Below, piece by piece: positions 28,278 to 34,944 of a stretch of DNA of 64,000 nt. Under the pieces are notes generated by a model. It saw only the letters and a program-made list of their open reading frames with translations. It searched no databases and was not told the origin of the DNA. Numbering within the stretch: the stretch's first letter is position 1; every line of letters starts with the position of its first letter. Source of the stretch: Flavobacterium reichenbachii (GTDB lineage: Bacteria > Bacteroidota > Bacteroidia > Flavobacteriales > Flavobacteriaceae); NCBI RefSeq assembly GCF_002217435.1, contig NZ_MUHF01000001.1, forward strand, positions 230,066 through 294,065. Reading direction: 5' to 3'. Made by a program: the position numbers and the translations under genes.

Positions 28278-28640
28278 TTAGCTCGTATAATCCTTAAACA
28301 TATAAATCCATACCAATCTTGAAAATCGGAGATTAAAAGAAGTGAGTAAAGTTATTACAACCGCAATAATCGGAATGATTCTTAAGTCGAAATTAGTTTC
28401 GAAGAAAAACTGTGCAACACAATAAGTAGCAATGCCTTGCGCCACCGTAAGTCCGTAATTTACATACATTGCACCAAAAAAATAACCAGGTTCTTTTTGG
28501 AATTTATAATTACAATGACTGCAATATTCGTTCATTTTGGGTAAACCGAAATTCAAAAAAATATTCTTGTCTTTAAAAACTTTTCCTTTATGACAAACCG
28601 GACATTCGTTGCTTAAAATATGAGTTAATGCATGTGACAT
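28278..28640 (-). CDS. DUF983 domain-containing membrane protein
   Basis: A 120-residue protein with two Cys pairs near the N-terminus (ECPVCHKG and YCSHCNYKF), a rubredoxin-like zinc or iron site, and two membrane helices (about residues 53-75 and 85-105). It matches DUF983, a small family of unknown role. Divergent from the AraC regulator, with TACCTTTG as a -7-like box in the shared 130-bp gap. Confidence 0.85.
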   Translation of the reverse strand: MSHALTHILSNECPVCHKGKVFKDKNIFLNFGLPKMNEYCSHCNYKFQKEPGYFFGAMYVNYGLTVAQGIATYCVAQFFFETNFDLRIIPIIAVVITLLTSFNLRFSRLVWIYMFKDYTS

Positions 28641-28770
28641 GATCTTGATGTTTTTTGTTTATACAAAGGTAATTAAGAGTATTATAAAAGTCTTTTTTAT
28701 ATCTTCGCCACTTGTAGCACAATAAAGACATTTTTGTGATATACGACCAATAAAAAATAATTCTGCATAA

Positions 28771-29634
28771 ATGAAAAAATATCCAATTTATAGTGTTCAG
28801 AATTTTAGCTGTAACGATATTCATCGCGATTTTTATGTGAACACTTTCAAAGAACATTTAAAAAGCCACAGTTTTGTCGAAGAACCACATCGGCACGATT
28901 CGTATTTAATGGTATTTTTTACAAATGGTTCTGGAAAACACGAAGTCGATTTTGATCAATTCGAAATAAAAAGAGGAAGTTTATTTGTCTTACAACCCGG
29001 ACAAATGCACCATTGGAATTTGTCTGAAGACATTGAAGGCTTTGTAATCATCTTTTCGCAGGAATTGTACAATTTATATTTCGGACAGAAAAAAATTAAC
29101 GATTATAATTTTTACCATTCGATTCATAATCGTCCTGAAATGGTTTTTGAAGAAAAAGAAATTCCAAAAATTCTTCCGTATTTTAATTTATTGATTGAGG
29201 AAAATCTTCAAAATAATAAATTGCAATTGGATAAATTACTGAATTTGCTAGATTGTATTCATATTGAAATTTCCCGTAAGTACAGCGAAACCTATTCACA
29301 TCAGGCACATTCGTACAATATCAAAATAAGCGCATTTGAAATTCTTTTAGAAGAATATTTCAAAACCCAAAAACTGCCGTCTTTCTACGCAGAAAAACTC
29401 AGTATAACTCTAAAACATTTAAACAGAATCTGCAATGAAATTCTACAAAAAACAGCCACAGAAGTTATCACAGACCGCGTAATTCTGGAAATAAAAAGAA
29501 TGTTAATCGACAAACAATTAGCCGTAAACGAAGTTGCCTATAAAGTTGGTTACGAAGATTATTCATATTTCTCCAGATTCTTCAAAAAACAAACCGGATT
29601 GTCGCCAACAGAATTTCGAAATACTTTGCGTTGA
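28771..29634 (+). CDS. AraC family transcriptional regulator
   Basis: A 287-residue regulator. Residues 1 to about 150 form a cupin-like sensor domain (EEPHRHDSYLMVFFTNGSG, FVLQPGQMHHWNL). The C-terminal 100 residues are the double helix-turn-helix DNA-binding domain, ending with the family signature VAYKVGYEDYSYFSRFFKKQ and TGLSPTEFRNTLR. It may control nearby genes, but AraC sites cannot be predicted here. It is followed by a palindromic repeat rather than by an operon partner. Confidence 0.9.
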   Translation: MKKYPIYSVQNFSCNDIHRDFYVNTFKEHLKSHSFVEEPHRHDSYLMVFFTNGSGKHEVDFDQFEIKRGSLFVLQPGQMHHWNLSEDIEGFVIIFSQELYNLYFGQKKINDYNFYHSIHNRPEMVFEEKEIPKILPYFNLLIEENLQNNKLQLDKLLNLLDCIHIEISRKYSETYSHQAHSYNIKISAFEILLEEYFKTQKLPSFYAEKLSITLKHLNRICNEILQKTATEVITDRVILEIKRMLIDKQLAVNEVAYKVGYEDYSYFSRFFKKQTGLSPTEFRNTLR

Positions 29635-29642
29635 CTCTTTTT

Positions 29643-29804
29643 AACCGCAAATTACACAAATTAACACAAATTAATTTTTAATCGTTATTTGCCACAGATT
29701 AAGAGATTCTGTAGATTTTAAATCTGTGAAAATTTTTTAATCTGTGGCAAAAGCTTTCGTCTTTAAGCGAAAAAAATTTGCGGAAATTTGTGTAATTTGT
29801 GGTT
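29643..29804. repeat. nested palindromic repeat after the AraC gene
   Basis: The outer arms (29643-29661 and 29786-29804) match at 18 of 19 positions. The inner arms TTTGCCACAGATTAA (29688-29702) and 29737-29751 match at 15 of 15. The words resemble common Bacteroidota intergenic repeats of the type ACAAATTxxCACAAATT. It does not encode a protein. Confidence 0.75.
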
Positions 29805-29828
29805 GACTTTTTTATCCAAACAAAAAAA

Positions 29829-29858
29829 AAGCCTGCACTTCCTAAAAAGTGCAGGCTT
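29829..29858 (-). terminator. terminator of yceI
   Basis: A 12-bp perfect stem AAGCCTGCACTT/AAGTGCAGGCTT is followed on the minus strand by a run of nine T. It is about 35 bp past the yceI stop. Confidence 0.9.
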
Positions 29859-29892
29859 CTTAACCAACCAAATTAAAACCTATTTTTAATAA

Positions 29893-30426
29893 TTAAGCTT
29901 GTTTTACAAATTGTAATTCAATGTTTAATTTTACTTCTTCTCCTACTAAAACTCCTCCAGTTTCAAGAGCAGAGTTCCAGTTTAAACCCCAATCTTTACG
30001 ATTGATTTTTCCTTCTATGCTTAAACCTACTTTTGTATTTCCCCAAGGATCAGTCATGATACCGCTAAAGTCTACCGGAAATGTTACTGATTTTGAAACA
30101 CCTTTAATGCTTAAATCTCCAGTAATTTCGTAATCTCCAGCATCAATTTTTTTGAAAGTTGAAGATTTGAAAGTTAATTTTGGATTGTTCTCAACATCAA
30201 AGAAATCTGCACTTCTCAAATGCCCGTCTCTGTCTGCATTTGCAGTGTCAATAGAAGCAATGTCACCAGAAAATTCGATTGCTGCATTTTCGAAGTTTTC
30301 TCCTTCTGAAGTAATTGTTGCATCGTAAGTTCCAAATTTACCTGAAACATTTGTAAACATCATGTGTTTAACTTTAAAACCAATTTCTGAATGTGTTGGG
30401 TCAATTGACCATTTTGTAGTTGCCAT
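29893..30426 (-). CDS. YceI family protein
   Basis: A 177-residue lipocalin-like YceI protein (MATTKWSIDPTHSEIGF), thought to bind isoprenoid or other hydrophobic ligands. I trim the start to 30426 because the longer frame adds only AT-rich, non-family residues that would overlap the promoter. Blocks include VKHMMFTNVSGKFG, FENAAIEFSGDIASIDTANA, HLRSADFFD and TGDLSIKGVSKSVTFPV. No signal peptide is present, so this is a cytosolic form. Its promoter carries the same 16-bp dyad as the neighbouring pirin gene. Confidence 0.9.
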   Translation of the reverse strand: MATTKWSIDPTHSEIGFKVKHMMFTNVSGKFGTYDATITSEGENFENAAIEFSGDIASIDTANADRDGHLRSADFFDVENNPKLTFKSSTFKKIDAGDYEITGDLSIKGVSKSVTFPVDFSGIMTDPWGNTKVGLSIEGKINRKDWGLNWNSALETGGVLVGEEVKLNIELQFVKQA

Positions 30427-30465
30427 AATTTTTATTTTTAAATAATTAATTTCATTTTGATAGGA

Positions 30466-30511
30466 CAAAGTTACTTCTACTGTCTTTATTTGGCACTTAA
30501 CCTAGATTAAG
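30466..30511 (-). promoter_or_regulatory. yceI promoter with CTTAA-N6-TTAAG dyad operator
   Basis: Read on the minus strand, the palindrome (30496-30511, plus-strand CTTAACCTAGATTAAG) lies 22 bp upstream of a TAACTTTG -7 box (30466-30473), itself about 40 bp before the start codon. There is no clear -33 TTG element, which fits activator dependence. The dyad centre is about 34 bp from the -7 box centre, near position -41. The pirin promoter has the identical arrangement. Confidence 0.65.
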
Positions 30512-30578
30512 AAAAAAAATGAATAACTTTCTAATTGTCCGTTTGTTTGTTTTTGTTGTTTGAAAAATTGCTGTCGAA

Positions 30579-31295
30579 TTAATAATTCATCGGAATATCC
30601 ATCAATAATAATTCCGCATCTGTATTAGCTTGTATTTTTAAAATATCAGTTCCTGAAATTCCAACCGCGTCACGAGTATTCAATTCCTGACCGTTTATTG
30701 TTACATTTCCTTTTAAAACAAAAGCATAAACTCCGTTGCCTTCTTTTTTGATTGTGTATTCTGTAGATACACCTGAGTCAAAATTACCCATATTGAACCA
30801 GGCATCCTGATGAATCCAAACGCCTTCATCATCTGCATTCGGAGATAAAATCTGAGATAATTTATTGTGTCTGTCCGCAACATTCAAAGTAATTTGCTGG
30901 TAACGTGGCGCCACATTTCTTTTGTTCGGAAACAACCAGATCTGCAATAATTTAGTCTGCTGATCTGCATTTGGGTTAAACTCACTGTGCTGAACACCAG
31001 TTCCGGCACTCATTACCTGAATATCCCCATTTTTGATGATTTCAGTATTTCCCATACTGTCTTTGTGTGCTAAATCACCTTCAAGCGGAATCGTAATAAT
31101 TTCCATATTATCATGAGGATGCGTTCCAAAACCCATTCCAGCTGCAATCGTATCATCGTTCAAAACACGAAGTGCTCCAAACTGAATTCTATCTGGATTG
31201 TACCAGCTCGCGAAACTAAAACTATGATAAGCATTCAACCAACCGTGATTTGCATTTCCTCTGGTTTCTGCTTTGTGTAATACTATATTTTCCAT
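30579..31295 (-). CDS. pirin family protein
   Basis: A 238-residue bicupin. The N-terminal cupin carries the metal-binding motif GFGTHPHDNMEIITIPLEG, followed by HKDSMGN and VMSAGTGVQHSEFNP, with His and Glu ligands as in pirins. The C-terminal cupin is the shorter YhhW-like type. Family members have quercetinase or regulatory roles; the exact role is unknown. It is co-regulated in all likelihood with yceI, 150 bp downstream, through a shared operator. The start fits the usual MENIVLHKAETRG N-terminus. Confidence 0.92.
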   Translation of the reverse strand: MENIVLHKAETRGNANHGWLNAYHSFSFASWYNPDRIQFGALRVLNDDTIAAGMGFGTHPHDNMEIITIPLEGDLAHKDSMGNTEIIKNGDIQVMSAGTGVQHSEFNPNADQQTKLLQIWLFPNKRNVAPRYQQITLNVADRHNKLSQILSPNADDEGVWIHQDAWFNMGNFDSGVSTEYTIKKEGNGVYAFVLKGNVTINGQELNTRDAVGISGTDILKIQANTDAELLLMDIPMNY

Positions 31296-31324
31296 GATGT
31301 TTTGCTTGTGTTATTATTATGGTA

Positions 31325-31370
31325 CAAATTTACCACCAACATCAAGCAAACACACTTAACCTAGATTAAG
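31325..31370 (-). promoter_or_regulatory. pirin promoter with CTTAA-N6-TTAAG dyad operator
   Basis: CTTAACCTAGATTAAG (31355-31370) lies 22 bp upstream of a TAAATTTG -7 box (31325-31332) on the minus strand. Spacing from dyad to box is exactly the same as at yceI, and identity extends a few bases beyond the 16-bp core on both sides. There is no clear -33 element. Confidence 0.65.
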
Positions 31371-31458
31371 AAAAGTTTTTGATATCCTAAGTTACTGATA
31401 ATATAAGTATTATGGTGTATAAGTTTTTTTAGAAGCAGAAGTTTAGTTTTTCAAAAGA

Positions 31459-31540
31459 CCTGATGTCCTGCTCTCCGCTGTATCTTTTGTGATCTCGTTA
31501 GAAAAAAACGAAACCACAAAAGGATGCCGCTTCTATCAGG
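31459..31540 (-). ncRNA. dispersed structured element (GATAGAAGCGG type)
   Basis: Read on the minus strand it contains GATAGAAGCGG (31527-31537 complement), a stem CTTTTGTG/CACAAAAG (8 bp, perfect) with an inner TCGTT/AACGA stem, and ATACAGCGGAGAGC. The outer pair CCTGAT/ATCAGG closes the element. A related element with GATAGAAGTGG lies at 34813-34898. It looks like a genome-dispersed structured RNA or repeat; comparison with the Flavo-1 RNA motif would be sensible. Transcription is not shown. Confidence 0.5.
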
Positions 31541-31700
31541 GCTAGGCAAGAAGTTTCATTTTCAGAAGTTGAAGAGGTGTAAAGGGACAAAGTTCCGTAG
31601 GAACTTAGAGATTGTAGGGATGGATTTCAATCCATCCAGCATAAGCAGCTCGACAAAGATTTTACTACCAAATTATTTAGCAAATGTAGCCACACAGTTT

Positions 31701-31800
31701 GTCATCTCGACGATGGAGAGATCTTCGCAAGCAGCTCGACAAAGATTGGTGATATTGCATGAGGAGTTTCTCTTGAAGATCTCTCCTTCGTCGAGATGAC
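31701..31800. repeat. palindromic repeat, copy 1 (GTCATCTCGACGA type)
   Basis: Arms 31701-31725 and 31776-31800 are complementary at 24 of 25 positions, around a 50-bp centre containing AGCTCGACAAAG. A second copy of the same family is at 34671-34768. No transposase gene is present, so this is a MITE- or REP-like element. Confidence 0.85.
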
Positions 31801-31873
31801 AAGATTGTGTTTGAGTTCAAAGGAAAATAAACTTTGCGCCTTCGCGTCTTTGCGAGATTATAAAAAATATGAA

Positions 31874-32233
31874 TTATTTAATCCTAATCAATTTCCCTTT
31901 CCCAACAACTATATCAAGATAATTCATAACACGATGTTTCTTATCATGCATGTAAAACGGAATAGTATCTTTTTTGATTTGATCTTTTGAAATGCTTATA
32001 ATTAAATCAGTATTTATGAAATTATCCAATAGTATCACATTACCATAAGAGATTTTTCCTTTTGGCATATATTTATTATCAAACACAAAAACACTATCCT
32101 TAAAAGTAATTTTATCTTTTTGGATGTAGACATTATTGTCTTCTATTAAATAATTGTAGCGTCCATTAAGCTTATCTGTATCTTGATTCAAGTTAAATGA
32201 AATCAAGGCTATTATTAAAATAAAATATTTCAT
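31874..32233 (-). CDS. small exported hypothetical protein
   Basis: A 119-residue protein. I use the ATG at 32233 because MKYFILIIALISFNLN then forms a signal peptide; the longer frame to 32290 is translated from a repeat. The mature part is a polar, beta-rich domain (GRYNYLIEDNNVYIQKDK, FKDSVFVFDNKYMPKGKISYG). No family recognised. It is flanked on both sides by repeats. Confidence 0.6.
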   Translation of the reverse strand: MKYFILIIALISFNLNQDTDKLNGRYNYLIEDNNVYIQKDKITFKDSVFVFDNKYMPKGKISYGNVILLDNFINTDLIISISKDQIKKDTIPFYMHDKKHRVMNYLDIVVGKGKLIRIK

Positions 32234-32393
32234 AACATCTAAAGGTTTTTCTTCAATGAATTTCAATTTACAAATTTCCACGAATTCCAATTCAGCTTAA
32301 TTTGTGAAAATTTGTGGAACTCGTGGCAAAAAATCATTTTAATCTTTGACCTGAAAGATAGCGAAAAGGCGAAGCAAATCTGTGAAAAAAAAC

Positions 32394-32969
32394 TTATTTC
32401 TTCAATAGTCTCGCTTTCATTTTACTAAAGAATTCAGGCGTAACACCAATAAAAGAAGCGATCTGTTTTTGGGAAACTTTGTGAACTAAAGTTCCATATT
32501 TCTTTGTGAATTTATCAAAGCGTTCTTCCGCAGGTAAACTTAAATTATCCATTAATCTTTGCTGATTGGCAACTAATGAATTTTCAATCAGAATTCTAAA
32601 AAAGCGTTCCAGTTTAGGAATTTCAAGATACAATTGTTCCTGATTTTCTTTAGATAATGAAACTACTTCTGCTTCTTCCAGAACCTCAATAAAAAGTTGT
32701 CCCGGTTTTTGAGAAAAAAAACTGTACATATCGCTCATCCACCAGCCTTCGCAGGCAAATGAAAGTACATGTTCCACAATATTATCATTGATATTAAAGC
32801 TTCTTAAAATTCCCGAATTAACAAAATAGGAATGTTTACAGATTTCGCCGGCATTCAATAAAATAGTTTTAGGTTTGTAAGTATTCGTTTCTAATTTAGA
32901 TAAAAAAAGCGCCTGTTCTTCTGGTGTTAAAGAAACATGTTTGGCAATGTTTTCTAGTATTAATGTCAT
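32394..32969 (-). CDS. Crp/Fnr family transcriptional regulator
   Basis: A 191-residue regulator. Residues 1 to about 120 are a cyclic-nucleotide-binding-like beta-roll (YKPKTILLNAGEICKHSYFVNSGILRSF). The C-terminal helix-turn-helix is VSQKQIASFIGVTPEFFSKMKARL. It lacks the Fnr iron-sulfur Cys cluster and the key Crp cAMP residues, so its signal is unknown. Its ATG overlaps by 1 bp the stop of the upstream small protein (TAATG), indicating translational coupling in the purT operon. It is a candidate activator for the dyad at yceI and pirin. Confidence 0.88.
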   Translation of the reverse strand: MTLILENIAKHVSLTPEEQALFLSKLETNTYKPKTILLNAGEICKHSYFVNSGILRSFNINDNIVEHVLSFACEGWWMSDMYSFFSQKPGQLFIEVLEEAEVVSLSKENQEQLYLEIPKLERFFRILIENSLVANQQRLMDNLSLPAEERFDKFTKKYGTLVHKVSQKQIASFIGVTPEFFSKMKARLLKK

Positions 32970-33289
32970 TATTTTTTGTCTTCTATTAAAGTGAATGAAG
33001 TTGCTTTAAATCTATTGCCCACAATTTCTCCGGTAACAGAAGCTTTTCTGATCGCATTGCAAAAACCATCTTCTGCATGTGCATCACCATGCTGATCGAT
33101 TTTTGTTCCATCCACAAAATACGATTTTCCGTCGATGCGAACGGCTAAATCACAGCTTTTGCCTTTCATTCCGAATTGGCATTCTCCGCAAGAAGCTTCT
33201 ACAATTGTTGGTTTATCGATTACTTTTTTAGATTGAGCCTGAGCTGCAATTCCGATAAAAAGGAAAAGCATGAATATAAGTTTTTTCAT
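32969..33289 (-). CDS. small exported Cys-containing protein (DUF6370-like)
   Basis: A 106-residue protein with a signal peptide (MKKLIFMLFLFIGIAAQAQ) and a mature domain with ASCGECQFGMKGKSCDLAVR and EDGFCNAIRKA, giving four Cys that could bind metal or form disulfides. I believe it matches DUF6370, common in Bacteroidota; function unknown. It starts 3 bp after the purT stop and overlaps the Crp/Fnr start by 1 bp, so it belongs to a three-gene operon. Confidence 0.75.
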   Translation of the reverse strand: MKKLIFMLFLFIGIAAQAQSKKVIDKPTIVEASCGECQFGMKGKSCDLAVRIDGKSYFVDGTKIDQHGDAHAEDGFCNAIRKASVTGEIVGNRFKATSFTLIEDKK

Positions 33290-33292
33290 TTT

Positions 33293-34453
33293 TTAAGAAT
33301 TTACAGTTATTAATTTTGCCGTTTCTTTGGCGCGTTCGGTTACTTTTTCAATTGGAGTGGCTAATGAATCGTGGCTTAAAACAACTCCCATTCGGCGATA
33401 AGGTCTTGAAGTTGGTTTGCCAAAAATCCTAAAATCAGTTTTTGGTAAAGCAGCTACTTTTTCAATTCCGGTAAAAGTTGGATTTGCAGCATCTTCAGAA
33501 GCTAAAATTACGGCACTTGCTCCGGCTTTTTCTAACGTAATTTCGAAAATTGGCAGACTTAAAATCGCGCGTAAATGCAATTCAAATTCGTTAAAATTCT
33601 GCGTTCCGGCCAAAGTTACCATTCCGGTATCGTGCGGACGCGGAGAGAGCTCAGAGAAATAAACACCTTCATTAGTCAGGAAAAATTCAACTCCAAAAAG
33701 TCCTGCACCTCCAAGTGCTTCTGTAATTTTTTCTGCCATATCCTGCGCTTCATATAAATCAGCTTCAGATACTTGTGCCGGCTGCCAGCTTTCCTGATAA
33801 TCGCCGCGTTCTTGTCGGTGCCCAATTGGCGCGCAAAACAAAGTGGGATTATTATTTTGAGTAATGGTCAGAAGCGTAATCTCCGAATTAAAATTTACAA
33901 AAGCTTCTACAATAACTTCGATAACATCGCCACGCGAACCTGCAACGGCATATTGCCAAGCTTTTTCGATATCACTTTCTGTTTTTATAGTCGATTGTCC
34001 TTTTCCCGAAGAGGACATTAAGGGTTTTACAACACACGGAATTCCAACTTCCTGAACAGCTTTTTGCAGTTCTTCTGCTGATGTTGCATATTGATATTTA
34101 GCTGTTTTTAAGCCCAATTCTTTTGAAGCTAAATCACGAATGGCTTTACGATTCATAGTAAAGTTGGCCGCTTTTGCTGAAGGAACAACAGTAATTCCTT
34201 GTTTTTCATAATCGTAAAAACGTTCGGTGCGAATGGCTTCTATTTCGGGAACGATAAAGTCTGGTTTGTGTTTGGCTACGATTCTGTCCAGCGCTTCGCC
34301 GTCAAGCATATTGATGACTTCAAAACCGTGTGCGACTTGCATTGCCGGAGCATTTTCGTAACTGTCAACTGCAATTATGGTTTGTCCGATTCTTTGTGCG
34401 GCAATGACAAATTCTTTGCCTAATTCGCCTGAACCTAGGAGTAGTATTTTCAT
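33293..34453 (-). CDS. purT: phosphoribosylglycinamide formyltransferase 2
   Basis: A 386-residue ATP-grasp enzyme that formylates GAR with formate and ATP, the third step of purine synthesis. The start at 34453 gives [20 protein letters not shown], the conserved PurT N-terminus; the longer frame adds repeat-derived residues. Other marks are [15 protein letters not shown] (ATP loop), [20 protein letters not shown] and [13 protein letters not shown]. It is first in an operon with the small exported protein and the Crp/Fnr gene. Confidence 0.95.
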   Translation of the reverse strand: MKILLLGSGELGKEFVIAAQRIGQTIIAVDSYENAPAMQVAHGFEVINMLDGEALDRIVAKHKPDFIVPEIEAIRTERFYDYEKQGITVVPSAKAANFTMNRKAIRDLASKELGLKTAKYQYATSAEELQKAVQEVGIPCVVKPLMSSSGKGQSTIKTESDIEKAWQYAVAGSRGDVIEVIVEAFVNFNSEITLLTITQNNNPTLFCAPIGHRQERGDYQESWQPAQVSEADLYEAQDMAEKITEALGGAGLFGVEFFLTNEGVYFSELSPRPHDTGMVTLAGTQNFNEFELHLRAILSLPIFEITLEKAGASAVILASEDAANPTFTGIEKVAALPKTDFRIFGKPTSRPYRRMGVVLSHDSLATPIEKVTERAKETAKLITVNS

Positions 34454-34670
34454 TTTGGAGTTTTGTAATATTGGAGTAGTAAAAGTAGCGAAAAATGTTT
34501 TTAACCGCAAGTGTAGAGGCGCACTGCAGTGCGTCTGCGTAATCTATAATTTAACCGCAAAGTTCGCAAAGATTTACGCAAAGAGCGCGAAGTTTTTTTA
34601 AGTTAAAATAAGGTTTGCAAAGAATTTCTCATGCAGATTTTGCAGATTCGGGAGATTTTCAGCACAGTCT

Positions 34671-34768
34671 GTCATTTCGACGAAGGAGAAATCTACGCGA
34701 GAAGCTCGACAAAGGTTGGCTAATTGGAACGGAGTTACTTGCGGAGATTTCTCGTTCGTCGAAATGAC
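34671..34768. repeat. palindromic repeat, copy 2 (GTCATTTCGACGA type)
   Basis: Arms 34671-34694 and 34745-34768 match at 23 of 24 positions. The interior has GAAGCTCGACAAAGGTTGG, close to AGCTCGACAAAGATTGG of copy 1 at 31701-31800. The same family in the same order confirms a dispersed repeat. Confidence 0.85.
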
Positions 34769-34812
34769 AAAATCATGGGAATTATAACGTAAAAGTTCTT
34801 ATGAAAATGTTT

Positions 34813-34898
34813 GCGTGAGGGATAGAAGTGGAAAGCCCACAGCCTGACGAAGGAAGTGCGAGGACTTGCAACGTATAGCCCGGCCCGGAGGGACACGC
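34813..34898 (+). ncRNA. dispersed structured element (GATAGAAGTGG type)
   Basis: A markedly GC-richer 86-nt segment. GCGTG (34813-34817) pairs with CACGC (34894-34898). Inside lie GATAGAAGTGG (34821-34831), a GTGG/CCAC hairpin (34828-34840), an AAGT/ACTT hairpin and CGTATAGCCCGG. It shares motif order with the minus-strand element at 31459-31540. Possibly a small structured RNA or non-coding repeat. Confidence 0.5.
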
Positions 34899-34907
34899 CC
34901 AAACAAA

Positions 34908-34939
34908 AAACCGACACTTCTTTTAAAAAGTATCGGTTT
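34908..34939 (-). terminator. terminator of the U32 peptidase gene
   Basis: The stem AAACCGACACTT/AAGTATCGGTTT (one mismatch) is followed by T-rich sequence on the minus strand, immediately after the U32 stop. Confidence 0.8.
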
Positions 34940-34944
34940 GTATA

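Larger units (their letters stand above)
31296..31873. other. 578-bp repeat-rich intergenic region
   Basis: It holds the pirin promoter and operator, a structured element (31459-31540), a GTTCC-GTA-GGAAC-centred palindrome (31591-31605), a 9-bp palindrome GGATGGATT/AATCCATCC (31618-31637), a 100-bp inverted repeat (31701-31800), and a CTTTGCG...TCTTTGCGAG repeat word (about 31831-31858). No credible coding frame was found. Confidence 0.7.
34454..34944. other. 491-bp repeat-rich intergenic region
   Basis: It holds AACCGCAA words, a 14-nt perfect palindrome CGCACTGCAGTGCG (34520-34533), a GCAAAGTTCGCAAAGATT-type repeat (about 34557-34594), a 98-bp palindromic repeat (34671-34768), a GC-richer structured element (34813-34898) and the terminator of the U32 gene. 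No credible gene. Confidence 0.7.

Noticed and set aside
28588..28857. 89-codon minus-strand ORF overlapping DUF983 and AraC starts
   Set aside because: It would cover the shared divergent promoter and both start codons; no family features.
31524..31990. Two overlapping plus-strand ORFs of 91 and 64 codons
   Set aside because: Both run through dispersed repeats and palindromes and show no protein-like composition.
34735..34917. 60-codon minus-strand ORF
   Set aside because: It is translated across the palindromic repeat and the structured element, so it is not a gene.
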